Assembly (NCBI RefSeq): GCF_013204795.1
Contig: NZ_JABMKW010000008.1
Span: forward strand, 620,001-684,000
Direction: 5' to 3'
DNA length: 64,000 nucleotides
From: Pedobacter panaciterrae
GTDB lineage: Bacteria > Bacteroidota > Bacteroidia > Sphingobacteriales > Sphingobacteriaceae
Both the position numbers and the translations under genes were made by a program. Shown here one piece after another: positions 19,742 to 28,660 of this stretch. Under the pieces are notes generated by a model. It saw only the letters and a program-made list of their open reading frames with translations, was not told the origin of the DNA and ran no database searches. Numbering within the stretch: the first letter of the stretch is position 1; each line of letters begins with the position of its first letter.

Positions 19742-22246
19742 TTATGTTACCGACTGAAGCCTCTTTTTCCATTTAACAAATTCATGCCAGATTACGGATG
19801 AGAATCCGATGCCAATACTGAGGGACAGCTGGATTAAGCTCAGTGACTGAAATCCAAAGAATACTGTTAATGGTTTGATGTAGAGAATAGCACCTGAAAT
19901 AAGTATAGTGATCATAATTATGAGAAATACCAGGTTGTTTTTGTACTTTATGGTAGTAAGTAGAGAATAATAGAAAGATCTGTTAACCAGAGTGAGCAAT
20001 ACATTTGCCGCGATTAAACAGGTAAATACCATGGATCTTGTGAGGAGTTCTCCATAACCATGTTGAACGGCATATTGATAGATAAATAGAGTTCCTGCGG
20101 TAATCATTAATCCTTGCAGGATGCTTGTGGTCAATTCTTTCCCGCTGAAAAATGTGTTAGAAAAAGGGCGCGGTTTCTGAAGCATGGTGTTTTGCTCTAT
20201 CGGTTCATTTTCATAAATAATGGAACAGGTTGGCCCCATCACCAGTTCTAAAAATATAATGTGAATGGGAGAAAAAATATTGGGATAAATCCAACCCAGG
20301 GCTAAGGGAATAAATACGGTTAATATGATGGGGATGTGAATAGAGATGATGTATTGAATTGCTTTTTTCAGGTTGGTGTAGATTCTTCTGCCCATTGCTA
20401 TAGCAGTTACCATTTTGGCCAGGTCATCTTCCAGCAGGATCAATGAAGCGGCTTGCCTGGCGATTTCTGTGCCTCTTTTTCCCATTGCAATCCCAATATG
20501 TGCGGCTTTCAGGGCAGGACCGTCATTTACTCCATCACCGGTCATGGCAACGATTTCATTGTTTGATTTTAAGGCGTTAATGATCTTGAGCTTCGCATCC
20601 GGGAACATCCTGGAAAATATGTTCATTTGCATTACAGTGCGCTGAAGTTCTTTTTCCGGCATTTTCATAAGCTCATCACCGCTGATGCTTTTTTCGTACC
20701 CTTTGAACCCGATTTGTCTGGCGATAGCGGTGGTGGTTGCCGCATTGTCCCCGGTGATGATTTTAACGGCAATTCCAGCCTGGTAGAAATCCTTTAATAC
20801 TTGCTCAATGTGTTGTTTGGGCGGGTCATAAAAGGCCAGCATACCGATGAATTTAAACTTAAATTTTTGCTGCTGATCCGGAAACTGAGATCCCGTAAAA
20901 TCCGATTGGCCTACTGCCAGGACGCGGTATCCCTGTGAGGCAAGTGAGTTAACAGCCATTGTAATCTTTTCTTTTTCAAAAGCCTCAAGTACCGATACCG
21001 CAATCAGGGCTTCAGGGGCGCCCTTAGCTGCGATGATCCGTATCCCGCTTTTATTTTCAAATATGTGGGTCATCATGGGCGGTTTTCCACCTAAAGGATA
21101 TTCGTGAACCATTTTATAGTCCGGGCGTTCATCGGAGAATGTAGTTTCAGCATAACCATGGTGTAAGGCGACTTCCATTGGATCGAATGGAATAGGTTCA
21201 CTGGCCCACATCCCCATTCGGATCAGGGCTTTTTCTGCATCATTAAGACCCTGGTCAGGAGCTGCTATTTTATCGGATGCCAACAGATATAGTCTGGCAA
21301 GACTCATTTTGTTTTCGGTAATTGTTCCGGTTTTGTCTGTGCAGATTACCGTCGCACTGCCCAGTGTTTCTACGGTTTTCATCTGTTTGACCACGACCCC
21401 CATTTGCATCATGCGCCATGCCCCCAGTGCCATAAAAGTAGCGAAGGCCACCGGTATTTCCTCTGGCAATATACTCATGGCAAGGGTAAGTGCCTTTAAC
21501 AGGCTATCCAGTACATCGAGGGAATTAAAGTAATTAATGCCCCATACGATGCAAAAAACGGCTGCTCCGGCAACCACCATTTTTTTGATAAAATTGTTGA
21601 TTTGAATTTCTAGTGGTGTCTTTTCTTCTTTGATATCTTCCAGACTTTTACCAATTTTTCCCAATTTGGTGCCATTTCCAATCGCTGTAACCACTGCTAT
21701 GGCCAGCCCGCTGGCTACAGTGGTGCCCTGGAAAACCTCGTGATCGGTACTGTCTTTGTCTTTATATACCGCAAAGGATTCCCCGGTAAGTATAGACTCG
21801 TTTACAGAGAAGTCATTAGAATGAACAATACTGCCATCGGCGGTAACAGAGGTACCTTCTTGAATGATCAGATAATCACCGATTACAATTTCTTCACTTT
21901 TAATCTCGGTGGTCTGACCATCCCTGATGACCTTGCAATGTGGCTGACTGTAGGTTTTCAGTTTATCCAAAGCATTTCTGCTTCTGGAGTCCTGATAAAG
22001 TGAAATAGCCGCTACTAAAATAACTGCTGATGCCAGAAAAATGGCATCTGACGATTGATCGCTAATGAGGTAAATAACCGCGGCGGCCATCAGTAAAATA
22101 ACCATTGGTTCTTTTGCCAGGTTTTTAATGGCATCTATAAGCGCATACTCCTTTTTAGAGGTTAAACGGTTATCACCATTTTTTGATCTTGAGGCAATCA
22201 CTTCTTGCTTCGATAATCCGGGGATATTAAAGTTGTTTGCAGGCAT
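19742..22246 (-). CDS. P2-type cation-transporting ATPase
   Basis: An 834-residue P-type ATPase. Visible are the actuator motif TGES (154-157), the phosphorylation site D304 in CTDKTGTIT, the hinge TGDGVNDGPALKAAHIG (near 560), the TM4 motif PEEIP (about 261-265) and a C-terminal set of membrane helices as in Ca2+-type (P2A) pumps. There is no N-terminal heavy-metal domain and no CPC motif, so Ca2+ or Mn2+ export is more likely than copper. It follows the VIT gene by 82 bases but has its own FNR-type promoter at 22266-22308, so it is regulated separately from the upstream operon. Confidence 0.9.
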   Translation of the reverse strand: MPANNFNIPGLSKQEVIASRSKNGDNRLTSKKEYALIDAIKNLAKEPMVILLMAAAVIYLISDQSSDAIFLASAVILVAAISLYQDSRSRNALDKLKTYSQPHCKVIRDGQTTEIKSEEIVIGDYLIIQEGTSVTADGSIVHSNDFSVNESILTGESFAVYKDKDSTDHEVFQGTTVASGLAIAVVTAIGNGTKLGKIGKSLEDIKEEKTPLEIQINNFIKKMVVAGAAVFCIVWGINYFNSLDVLDSLLKALTLAMSILPEEIPVAFATFMALGAWRMMQMGVVVKQMKTVETLGSATVICTDKTGTITENKMSLARLYLLASDKIAAPDQGLNDAEKALIRMGMWASEPIPFDPMEVALHHGYAETTFSDERPDYKMVHEYPLGGKPPMMTHIFENKSGIRIIAAKGAPEALIAVSVLEAFEKEKITMAVNSLASQGYRVLAVGQSDFTGSQFPDQQQKFKFKFIGMLAFYDPPKQHIEQVLKDFYQAGIAVKIITGDNAATTTAIARQIGFKGYEKSISGDELMKMPEKELQRTVMQMNIFSRMFPDAKLKIINALKSNNEIVAMTGDGVNDGPALKAAHIGIAMGKRGTEIARQAASLILLEDDLAKMVTAIAMGRRIYTNLKKAIQYIISIHIPIILTVFIPLALGWIYPNIFSPIHIIFLELVMGPTCSIIYENEPIEQNTMLQKPRPFSNTFFSGKELTTSILQGLMITAGTLFIYQYAVQHGYGELLTRSMVFTCLIAANVLLTLVNRSFYYSLLTTIKYKNNLVFLIIMITILISGAILYIKPLTVFFGFQSLSLIQLSLSIGIGFSSVIWHEFVKWKKRLQSVT

Positions 22247-22265
22247 CTGTTTAAGATTGATACTT

Positions 22266-22308
22266 TAAAAATCGGTTATATTCCCGAGCATAGGAGTGAT
22301 TCAGATCA
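22266..22308 (-). promoter_or_regulatory. FNR/CRP-type box and -7 box for the P-type ATPase
   Basis: Palindrome TGATTCAGATCA (22297-22308), 23 bases, then GATTTTTA (22266-22273) on the minus strand, 19 bases before the start. A half box TGA lies exactly 22 bases upstream (22319). The -7 box is the weakest of the set. Confidence 0.55.
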
Positions 22309-22328
22309 TTGTTTTGCTTGATTCCTGC

Positions 22329-23018
22329 TCAGGTGGTTTTTACCCCAAAAAGATAGCCAACCAATGCGGTCATGACCATGGCTGCCGTTCCCCAAAAGCA
22401 AATTCTCAGGACGGCCTTTCCCCGGCTAGAACCACCTGCTTTTGCCGCAACCAATGCTGACAAGCCCAGGAATACTATAGAAAAGCCATATTGGTAAATG
22501 AGCATCAGTTTTATTGGTGCAAATATCGAAACCAGCAACGGGAGCAAGCCACCAATGATGAAGGAAGCTGCTGAGGCTAATGCTGCCTGCATCGGTTTCG
22601 CCTGGGTGATCTCGTTAATACCCAGTTCATCCTTAGCATGCGCCCCCAGGGCATCATGGGCAGTGAGTTGGACTGCCACTTGCTTGGCCAGGTTTTCATC
22701 CAGGCCTCTTTGGCGATAAATATTGGCCAGCTCCTGTAGTTCCGCATCCGGTGTATTCTCCAGCTCTCCTTTTTCTCTCGTCAGGTCAGCGACCTCGATG
22801 TCCGATTGTGAGCTTACTGAAACATATTCCCCTGCAGCCATGGATAATGCTCCTGCTACCAGTCCTGCCAGTGCAGCAAGAACAATCGGTTCCCGTGTGG
22901 TACTTGCTGCTGCAATCCCTATTGCCAGACTTGTAGTAGAAAGGATGCCGTCGTTTGCCCCTAAAACTGCAGCCCTTAACCAGCCGCTTCTGTTGGTATA
23001 ATGTTCCTCAATTTCCAT
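22329..23018 (-). CDS. VIT/CCC1-family iron/manganese transporter
   Basis: About 229 residues from the ATG at 23018, which gives the usual VIT start (MEIEEHYTNRSGWLRAAVLG); an ATG six codons upstream is also possible. The motif VLGANDGILSTTSL and the TM segments around 30-65 and 150-229 are those of VIT1/CCC1 transporters, which move Fe2+/Mn2+ out of the cytosol. The acidic middle part (ELENTPDAELQELANIYRQ) is the metal-collecting domain of this family. The start overlaps the stop of the cytochrome gene by 11 bases, so it is the last gene of that operon. Confidence 0.9.
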   Translation of the reverse strand: MEIEEHYTNRSGWLRAAVLGANDGILSTTSLAIGIAAASTTREPIVLAALAGLVAGALSMAAGEYVSVSSQSDIEVADLTREKGELENTPDAELQELANIYRQRGLDENLAKQVAVQLTAHDALGAHAKDELGINEITQAKPMQAALASAASFIIGGLLPLLVSIFAPIKLMLIYQYGFSIVFLGLSALVAAKAGGSSRGKAVLRICFWGTAAMVMTALVGYLFGVKTT

Positions 23019-23691
23019 ACGATGTTTTACCTCCATTGATCATGTCTGATACGATGCCCTTGTTTTCTTTTCTTTCAGCCAGTAATACCCCTGCAATGTG
23101 TACTCCAATAAAGATCAGGATCAAATACATACAGAAACCATGAAATTCTTTGATGCTGTGGCTTGTCCCCTTGCTGATACCCAGTTCCTGATCAAATGCC
23201 ATAGACAGTCCTGTAACGCCCATAATAATTAACAGCAGGTAGAAAATAAGGTATAGTGCTTTAACGGTAAGATCGTGCAAAGCCAGATTGGATTTTTTAC
23301 TGTGCCTGCGATAAGTCTGATATGCACTGTTCAAGCTGCTGAAAAATTTTTGTTTACGAGGTTGAAAAATTTCAGCAATTAACCTGAACAACAATATTGC
23401 GACCAGGGCGTAACCAAAATAGATATGGATGCCCCAAACCTTGTCTTCAAGGCCATGGGCTACGCTTTTAGCTTGCCCGGGGGTTACAGAAACACCGGAT
23501 TTCTGCAATTGTTGTTGTACATAGCTTGTATTGCCTTTTACATCTAACAAGGTTGAATTTAACAAGACTGTTAATAATGATCCGCTAATGATTAGCAGGT
23601 TCAGCCAATGCCATACCCTAACAGAGGCACTATGTTTTTTGATATCAGATGGATTGTCAATATCTTTTCTTAGCGGTTCGATAATAGCCAT
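23008..23691 (-). CDS. Cytochrome b561-type membrane protein
   Basis: A 227-residue protein with four predicted membrane helices. Histidines in RVWHWLNLL (about residue 28), GIHIYFGYAL (about 94), KEFHGFCMYL and IGVHIAGVLL fit haem b ligands of the cytochrome b561/Ni-Fe hydrogenase cytochrome b family. It can pass electrons between quinol and a partner outside the membrane. It is fifth in the thioredoxin-ApbE-DUF4266-DUF3570 operon (16-base gap), which makes it the likely electron entry point for that system (inference). Confidence 0.88.
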   Translation of the reverse strand: MAIIEPLRKDIDNPSDIKKHSASVRVWHWLNLLIISGSLLTVLLNSTLLDVKGNTSYVQQQLQKSGVSVTPGQAKSVAHGLEDKVWGIHIYFGYALVAILLFRLIAEIFQPRKQKFFSSLNSAYQTYRRHSKKSNLALHDLTVKALYLIFYLLLIIMGVTGLSMAFDQELGISKGTSHSIKEFHGFCMYLILIFIGVHIAGVLLAERKENKGIVSDMINGGKTSYGN

Positions 23692-23707
23692 GGCGATTGT
23701 GTTAATC

Positions 23708-24928
23708 TTATTTTACTTTTAAATTTAAGGTAATAATGTTAGAAACCAGTCCTGTAGATCTGCTGTAATGTCCGTATCTCAGTTCCAGCATGTTAAGATG
23801 TTGCCAGCCAAATACACCATGGGGTGGGGCAAGTCGTATCCCTGCGCCATAGAAATCACTGTTCAGAGTAGATAGGTCATAATCACTGGTAAAATAGGCA
23901 GCGGAAGGATCATGTTGGCCATAGGGAGCGAAATAGCGTGATCCGGTTTGCTTGTTATAACGATAAAAAGGACTTAAAGAGATAAATGAGGTTAGTTTTA
24001 CAGGAACTTCTATTTCGGCAGTATGGGCCCTGATGCCCCAGTTATCCATGAAATATCTGTAATAAGTTCGGATGATGACCTGATCACTCGCAAAGTAATT
24101 TAACCGGGCTGCAATAGGTAGCTTATAACGCTTGTCGGGCAAGGTTTCTGCTCTTAAAGAGCCATCCGTAAAATAGTCGCGCTGGTATTTGGTGGCCAGT
24201 AAACCTTTCTGGTAAGCTGGCTCGACCATGATCAGTGCCTGCAGCTTTTGGTTGATGACCTGGGAAAGAGAGAAAGCGGCACTGAATGAATTTCTTGGAC
24301 TTGATCCCTCACTTTTTGATTCCCTGCCATTGCCTGGATTGGTTTCAGATCTCAGTTCAACGGGTAGGATGACTTTCCAGGTATCCAAAAATGCCTGCAG
24401 TTTGATTTCAAACTGCGTATTTTTATCTTTTGATAAACGAGTAAGGTTAAATCCTGCCCCTAAGGATTGGTAGTCATATTCTGTTGAAAAGGATCCTATA
24501 AAGCCGATAGCATTCCCTGTTTTTTCATTACTGTGTGTCCAGTTTAGCGAAGGGTAGACACGCGTGTCTGCCCTGGAGGCAGAAGAGATGGTGCCTGGAT
24601 CTATTTTATCCGATGAAGCAGAAGTGTAATGGTCTACACCGAGTTCAAACAGAAAAGTGTTTTTATTCCCTGCTTTGTTGAATTTAGACAGCTGCAAATC
24701 GAAGGTGTTTGCAAAATCTGTTAGTTTTTCAGTTCCTATACCACCCGTTACAGCCGAATTGTTCCCATCCTGATGGTAATATGCTGATACCAGGTTAATT
24801 TCATCAATTTTGAGTTTTCTGCTTTGGTAATTGCTCGTGTCGGAAGGAGTGGCTTTAATTTTAATTTGTCCGTTGGCACCTAATACACCGAGGAACAGCA
24901 TGAGTACATGCAGATAAATTTTTCTCAT
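23708..24928 (-). CDS. DUF3570 outer-membrane barrel
   Basis: A 406-residue protein with a signal peptide (MRKIYLHVLMLFLGVLGANG, before QIKIK). The mature part is beta-rich with repeated aromatic strand ends and ends NIITLNLKVK. It belongs to the DUF3570 family, which is regularly found beside DUF4266 and ApbE. YYHQDGNNSAVTGGIGTEKL at 51-70 is the typical N-terminal family signature. It probably forms an outer-membrane barrel; function unknown. Confidence 0.88.
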   Translation of the reverse strand: MRKIYLHVLMLFLGVLGANGQIKIKATPSDTSNYQSRKLKIDEINLVSAYYHQDGNNSAVTGGIGTEKLTDFANTFDLQLSKFNKAGNKNTFLFELGVDHYTSASSDKIDPGTISSASRADTRVYPSLNWTHSNEKTGNAIGFIGSFSTEYDYQSLGAGFNLTRLSKDKNTQFEIKLQAFLDTWKVILPVELRSETNPGNGRESKSEGSSPRNSFSAAFSLSQVINQKLQALIMVEPAYQKGLLATKYQRDYFTDGSLRAETLPDKRYKLPIAARLNYFASDQVIIRTYYRYFMDNWGIRAHTAEIEVPVKLTSFISLSPFYRYNKQTGSRYFAPYGQHDPSAAYFTSDYDLSTLNSDFYGAGIRLAPPHGVFGWQHLNMLELRYGHYSRSTGLVSNIITLNLKVK

Positions 24929-24936
24929 TATTTCCG

Positions 24937-25167
24937 CTAATTACAACCACAACCACCACCACTTTTTCCGCCATTGGCACCCGATCCGCCTTCCCGGTAG
25001 AGCTGGAAACTTTGTTCAAATTTCTGAGCTGGTCTCGACGATAAGGTCATTTCGGCGTCGTTGAGCTTGTTTTTTTGATAGGGTTTCACTGTTGCGCACG
25101 CACTCAGCAAACTGAGGGCAAAAAGGCTCGTACCTAGAAGTACTGATATTGGAATTGACGTTTTCAT
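24937..25167 (-). CDS. DUF4266 lipoprotein with Gly-Cys tail
   Basis: A 76-residue lipoprotein: lipobox LSLLSAC with the lipidated Cys at 24, a central KPYQKNKLNDAEMTL motif typical of DUF4266, and a Gly-rich end closing with GGGCGCN. The two C-terminal cysteines (C-G-C) are the striking feature. It is flanked tightly by ApbE (1-base gap) and DUF3570 (8-base gap). I see no canonical ApbE flavinylation site in it. The terminal Cys pair could be a thioredoxin target or metal/flavin ligand; that is inference. Confidence 0.88.
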   Translation of the reverse strand: MKTSIPISVLLGTSLFALSLLSACATVKPYQKNKLNDAEMTLSSRPAQKFEQSFQLYREGGSGANGGKSGGGCGCN

Positions 25168-25168
25168 A

Positions 25169-26104
25169 TCATTGTTTTACATTAATATTTTTGGAAGTAT
25201 ACAAACGGTCAAAATCATCTATAATGATGCATGCGACATGTTGCAACTGGTTGATCAGATCAAGACCTACCTGAACGCCCATTACCACTACTGGTGTGGC
25301 CAGGGCATCAGCCAATTCAGCGCTCGGACAAAGGATACTTACACTTTTGATTCCGCTAACCGGAAGACCGGTCTTAGGATCAATGGTATGCGAATATTTT
25401 TTGCCATTAATGGTAGCATATTTTTCATAATTGCCAGATGTTGCAATGGCCATGTTGCTGATGTTTAATGAAGAGAAGGGAAGGTTGCTTTGGTTCGGGT
25501 CAGCGATGCCTATGGTCCAGGGTCTATCGTTTAACTGCATGCCCCAGGTCACCAGGTCACCCGCGGCATTAACAATTCCAGCTTTGATACCGATATTTTG
25601 CAAAACAAGCTTGGCCCGGTCTGCGGCATACCCTTTGCCAATACCGCCAAATCCAATGCGCATACCCTTGTTTTTCAACATTATTGTCGAATTTTCTGTG
25701 TCTATTATTACGTTTTGATAGTTGATCAGACTTACCGATTGAAGCGCAGTTTCAACCTCCGGAAGCGAGGTCATGTTGATGTCAAAATTCCACAGGCTTT
25801 TATCAATAGAACCATAAGTAATGTCAAAAGCGCCCTGGGTAATATCCGATATTTTTATGGCCCGCTGGATAAGGGAAACCACCTCTTTATCTACCTTTAC
25901 GGGTTTTATACCCGCATGCTGATTGATCAGGCTAGTCTGACTGCTGTCTCTGAAAGTGCTGAACAGCGCTTCAATCCGGCTCACCTCTGCTATAGCTGCA
26001 TCAATTGCCTTTCGGCCGGCAGCTTCATCCTCAGCAATCACCGTGAACTCAAACCGATTGCCCATTAGCTTCAATATACGCTGACAGGATTCTTTGATTC
26101 TCAT
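25169..26104 (-). CDS. apbE: FAD:protein FMN transferase (ApbE)
   Basis: A 311-residue ApbE. Motifs: FSTFRDSSQTSLIN (about 48-61), GAFDITYG (91-98), the FAD-binding GFGGIGKGYAADR (151-163), NAAGDLVTWG (179-188), ATSGNYEKY (221-229) and HTIDPKTGLP (239-248). It attaches FMN to Ser/Thr of target proteins with Mg2+ and FAD. Unlike many ApbEs it shows no signal peptide or lipobox at this start, so its location is unclear. The true flavin acceptor is not obvious in the operon. Confidence 0.95.
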   Translation of the reverse strand: MRIKESCQRILKLMGNRFEFTVIAEDEAAGRKAIDAAIAEVSRIEALFSTFRDSSQTSLINQHAGIKPVKVDKEVVSLIQRAIKISDITQGAFDITYGSIDKSLWNFDINMTSLPEVETALQSVSLINYQNVIIDTENSTIMLKNKGMRIGFGGIGKGYAADRAKLVLQNIGIKAGIVNAAGDLVTWGMQLNDRPWTIGIADPNQSNLPFSSLNISNMAIATSGNYEKYATINGKKYSHTIDPKTGLPVSGIKSVSILCPSAELADALATPVVVMGVQVGLDLINQLQHVACIIIDDFDRLYTSKNINVKQ

Positions 26105-26110
26105 TGCTTG

Positions 26111-26545
26111 TTAATTACCGGATACTGTGGTTTTGATTTCCTGAACAAACTTTTCAGGACTTTCATTTGGATAGCCATCCCAGGATTTTAAGACTTTTCC
26201 ATCTTCGTTCACCAGCAGGGTATAAGGAAATTTACCGTCCGGGTTATATTTTTCTGCCAGAGCCTCATTTTGTTCAATTTGTGCTGCAGACAACTGATTC
26301 TTTTTTTGACGGGGGAAATCTGCGCGCACCAGTACCAAATGTGGTTTGGCGTAATTCTCAAAGGTTTCGGATTCGAAGATCTCTTTTCTTAAACGAATGC
26401 ATGGACCACACCAGTCAGATCCTGAAAAATTGATTAAGATCTGTTGATGACCGGCTTTAGCCTGCTGCTGTGCCTCATTGAAATTGCCATTCCAGATTAA
26501 GGAAGCTGGAACAAATGATAATAGTATAATTAGTAATATTTTCAT
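26111..26545 (-). CDS. Secreted thioredoxin-like protein
   Basis: A 144-residue protein with an N-terminal hydrophobic signal (MKILLIILLSFVPASLIW) and a thioredoxin-like domain with SGSDWCGPCIRL; active cysteines at 46 and 49. FPYTLLVNEDGKVL near 105 contains the cis-Pro loop. It is first in the operon with ApbE (6-base gap). A periplasmic dithiol reductant or oxidant for the Cys-ended DUF4266 protein is a reasonable inference. Confidence 0.9.
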   Translation of the reverse strand: MKILLIILLSFVPASLIWNGNFNEAQQQAKAGHQQILINFSGSDWCGPCIRLRKEIFESETFENYAKPHLVLVRADFPRQKKNQLSAAQIEQNEALAEKYNPDGKFPYTLLVNEDGKVLKSWDGYPNESPEKFVQEIKTTVSGN

Positions 26546-26632
26546 CAGTATGCCTTTTGATGAATCTAATATCTATGGGAATTCTGAAGACATTGTGAAG
26601 TTGTGTGTTAAAATATGTTAAGGTTTTGTCAT

Positions 26633-27907
26633 CTAATTTTTATTTTCGGAATGCTTAAAGACAATCTTAAAGTGGTGTTGTTCCCGTTGATAGCAGTAAC
26701 TCAACTGATAATTCTTTCTTATACATACTTGTTTCAAAATGGCCAGTCCCAGTCCCGTACCATCAGAGGCGTTGTCTTTATAAAATCGTTCAAAGATTTT
26801 TAAAGGATCCAGGCCCATCTGTGTGCTGGTGTTGGAAAAATCAAGGTTATCTTCGGTCAATGTAATCCGAATGGACCCTCCGTCGTAATTATGTCTTATG
26901 GCATTACTGAAAAGATTATTCACCAAAATCTCTACTAAGGAGCGGTTGGCATAAATGATAAATTCGGCGAGTTCTGATTGTATGTTCAAATTCCTTTTTT
27001 GAATGAGTTCCTGGAAGTAACCGAGTTTCTCTTCAATTAAAGTCTTAAGGTTAATTTCTTCCCTTGCCTGGAGCTGATTGTTGTCAATTTTCACCAGGAG
27101 TAAAAGAGACTGATTCAATTTTGTTAGTTTCGAGGTGGCTTTATACAGATCTGACAGGATTTCACTTTCTTCTTTCCCCAGTGAATTGGACTGCAGCAGG
27201 GTGTCAAGTTTGGAGTTGATCACTGCAAGAGGCGTCATCATTTCATGGGCTGCATTTTCAGTAAACAGCTTGATCTCTTTATAATCCGATTTTACCTTTA
27301 AGGATACTTCAAGAACAGCTTTGTTCAGTTCTTTAAATTCTTCAATATTGGTTTGGATTGGCTCAAAAACCTTCTCCTGATTAATGTTAAATGCCTTGAT
27401 GTTTGTTAATAATTGTCTGAATGGCGACCACATTCTTCTGATCAGGATTTTGTTGACCAGCCACAAAATCAATAACAACGCTATGACAGGTAATAAAATG
27501 ATCAGGATGATGCTTTTGATCTGTTCCTGACGTTCAAATTTTGAGGCGATGATGAGTATTTCGTAAGGTTGCCCGTTCAGCACCAATTGTGTTTTCAGGT
27601 ATCTTGCAGACTCTTTATGTTTTTTTTTAGGATTGTAGAAATTTGTGTCAGCAAACGATCTGCGGCTATTGCTCAGCTTATGTATTTTTTTATACTCCAC
27701 GATTACATCATCGAAACCTTCGGGGGATGGCAGAATATTTTTAACATGAGCAAAGTCTTTTACTTCCAGGAGCTCCTCATATAAGTGGTCCTCGATCTGC
27801 CTGTTGATGTATTGACCTAATGTCTGATAAAATAAGAATCCTATAATCAAGAGGCCTGTAAGGGTAATGACAGATAAAATGCTGTTGTAACTGGTAAATA
27901 ATTTCAT
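26633..27907 (-). CDS. Sensor histidine kinase
   Basis: A 424-residue membrane histidine kinase: TM1 (about 9-30), an extracytoplasmic region of about 100 residues, TM2 (about 132-155), then a HisKA domain with H221 in ENAAHEMMTPLAV and an ATPase domain with NLFSNAIRHN (N box) and DGTGLGLAIL (G box). The gene overlaps the response regulator by 4 bases. It sits directly upstream of the thioredoxin-ApbE operon on the same strand, which makes that operon the likely target. Confidence 0.95.
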   Translation of the reverse strand: MKLFTSYNSILSVITLTGLLIIGFLFYQTLGQYINRQIEDHLYEELLEVKDFAHVKNILPSPEGFDDVIVEYKKIHKLSNSRRSFADTNFYNPKKKHKESARYLKTQLVLNGQPYEILIIASKFERQEQIKSIILIILLPVIALLLILWLVNKILIRRMWSPFRQLLTNIKAFNINQEKVFEPIQTNIEEFKELNKAVLEVSLKVKSDYKEIKLFTENAAHEMMTPLAVINSKLDTLLQSNSLGKEESEILSDLYKATSKLTKLNQSLLLLVKIDNNQLQAREEINLKTLIEEKLGYFQELIQKRNLNIQSELAEFIIYANRSLVEILVNNLFSNAIRHNYDGGSIRITLTEDNLDFSNTSTQMGLDPLKIFERFYKDNASDGTGLGLAILKQVCIRKNYQLSYCYQREQHHFKIVFKHSENKN

Positions 27908-28581
27908 GCATCGGTGAATTTATAACCTACTCCATAAACCGATTGAAAATAGTCTTTGCAGCCGGAATCTGTCAGTTTTTTCCTTACATTTTTAATATGT
28001 GTATAAATGAAATCAAAACTATCTGCCATGTCCGCTTCATCACCCCATATGTGCACCACTGCCGCGGATTTGGAAATCACCTTGTTTTTGTTGACCAGGA
28101 AATATAAAAGAAGGTCAAATTCTTTTCTGGTTAGGTACACAAGCTGGCCATTTACTTTGACTTCCTTTGAGGCGGTGTCAATTTCCAGTTCATTGAAACT
28201 CAAAAGGCTGTTTCCATTGAAATTACGTCGTCTTATAATCGCTAGTGTTCTGGCATAAAGTTCGGATAAATGGAAAGGTTTGATCAGGTAGTCGTCAGCA
28301 CCGAGGCTTAATCCTTCAATTTTCTGATCCAGGGAATTGCGCGCTGAAATGATGAGTACGCCATCTGCCTTATTGAGCTTTTTAAGATACTTTAAGAGCT
28401 GAAGCCCTTCTCCATCAGGAAGGGTTAAATCCAATAAAACGCAGTCATAATCGTAAATAGACAATTTTTGATATCCCTGTTCATAATTTGAAGCACAGTC
28501 ACAAATATTTCCTTCAGCCGTCAAATACTGGTCAATACTTTGCCTTAAGCCTTCTTCGTCTTCAATAATTAGAAATTTCAT
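27904..28581 (-). CDS. OmpR-family response regulator
   Basis: A 225-residue regulator: receiver domain with acidic pocket (IIEDEE at 5-10), phospho-acceptor D51 in LLDLTLPDG, Lys in LIKPFHL near 101, and a C-terminal winged helix (TRKEFDLLLYFLVNK, IYTHIKNVRKKL, VYGVGYKF). Partner of the overlapping kinase. Confidence 0.96.
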   Translation of the reverse strand: MKFLIIEDEEGLRQSIDQYLTAEGNICDCASNYEQGYQKLSIYDYDCVLLDLTLPDGEGLQLLKYLKKLNKADGVLIISARNSLDQKIEGLSLGADDYLIKPFHLSELYARTLAIIRRRNFNGNSLLSFNELEIDTASKEVKVNGQLVYLTRKEFDLLLYFLVNKNKVISKSAAVVHIWGDEADMADSFDFIYTHIKNVRKKLTDSGCKDYFQSVYGVGYKFTDA

Positions 28582-28660
28582 ACGTAAATATGATATTAAA
28601 ATCTGAAGACTCTTTGAAGTTGGCCCCCATATTTCCCGATCGCAATCCGCTTCAGCAGAT

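Noticed and set aside
24937..25167. DUF4266 as the ApbE flavinylation target
   Set aside because: No Asp-Gly/Ser/Thr-x-Ser/Thr-Ala-Thr-like acceptor motif is seen; kept only as an open question.
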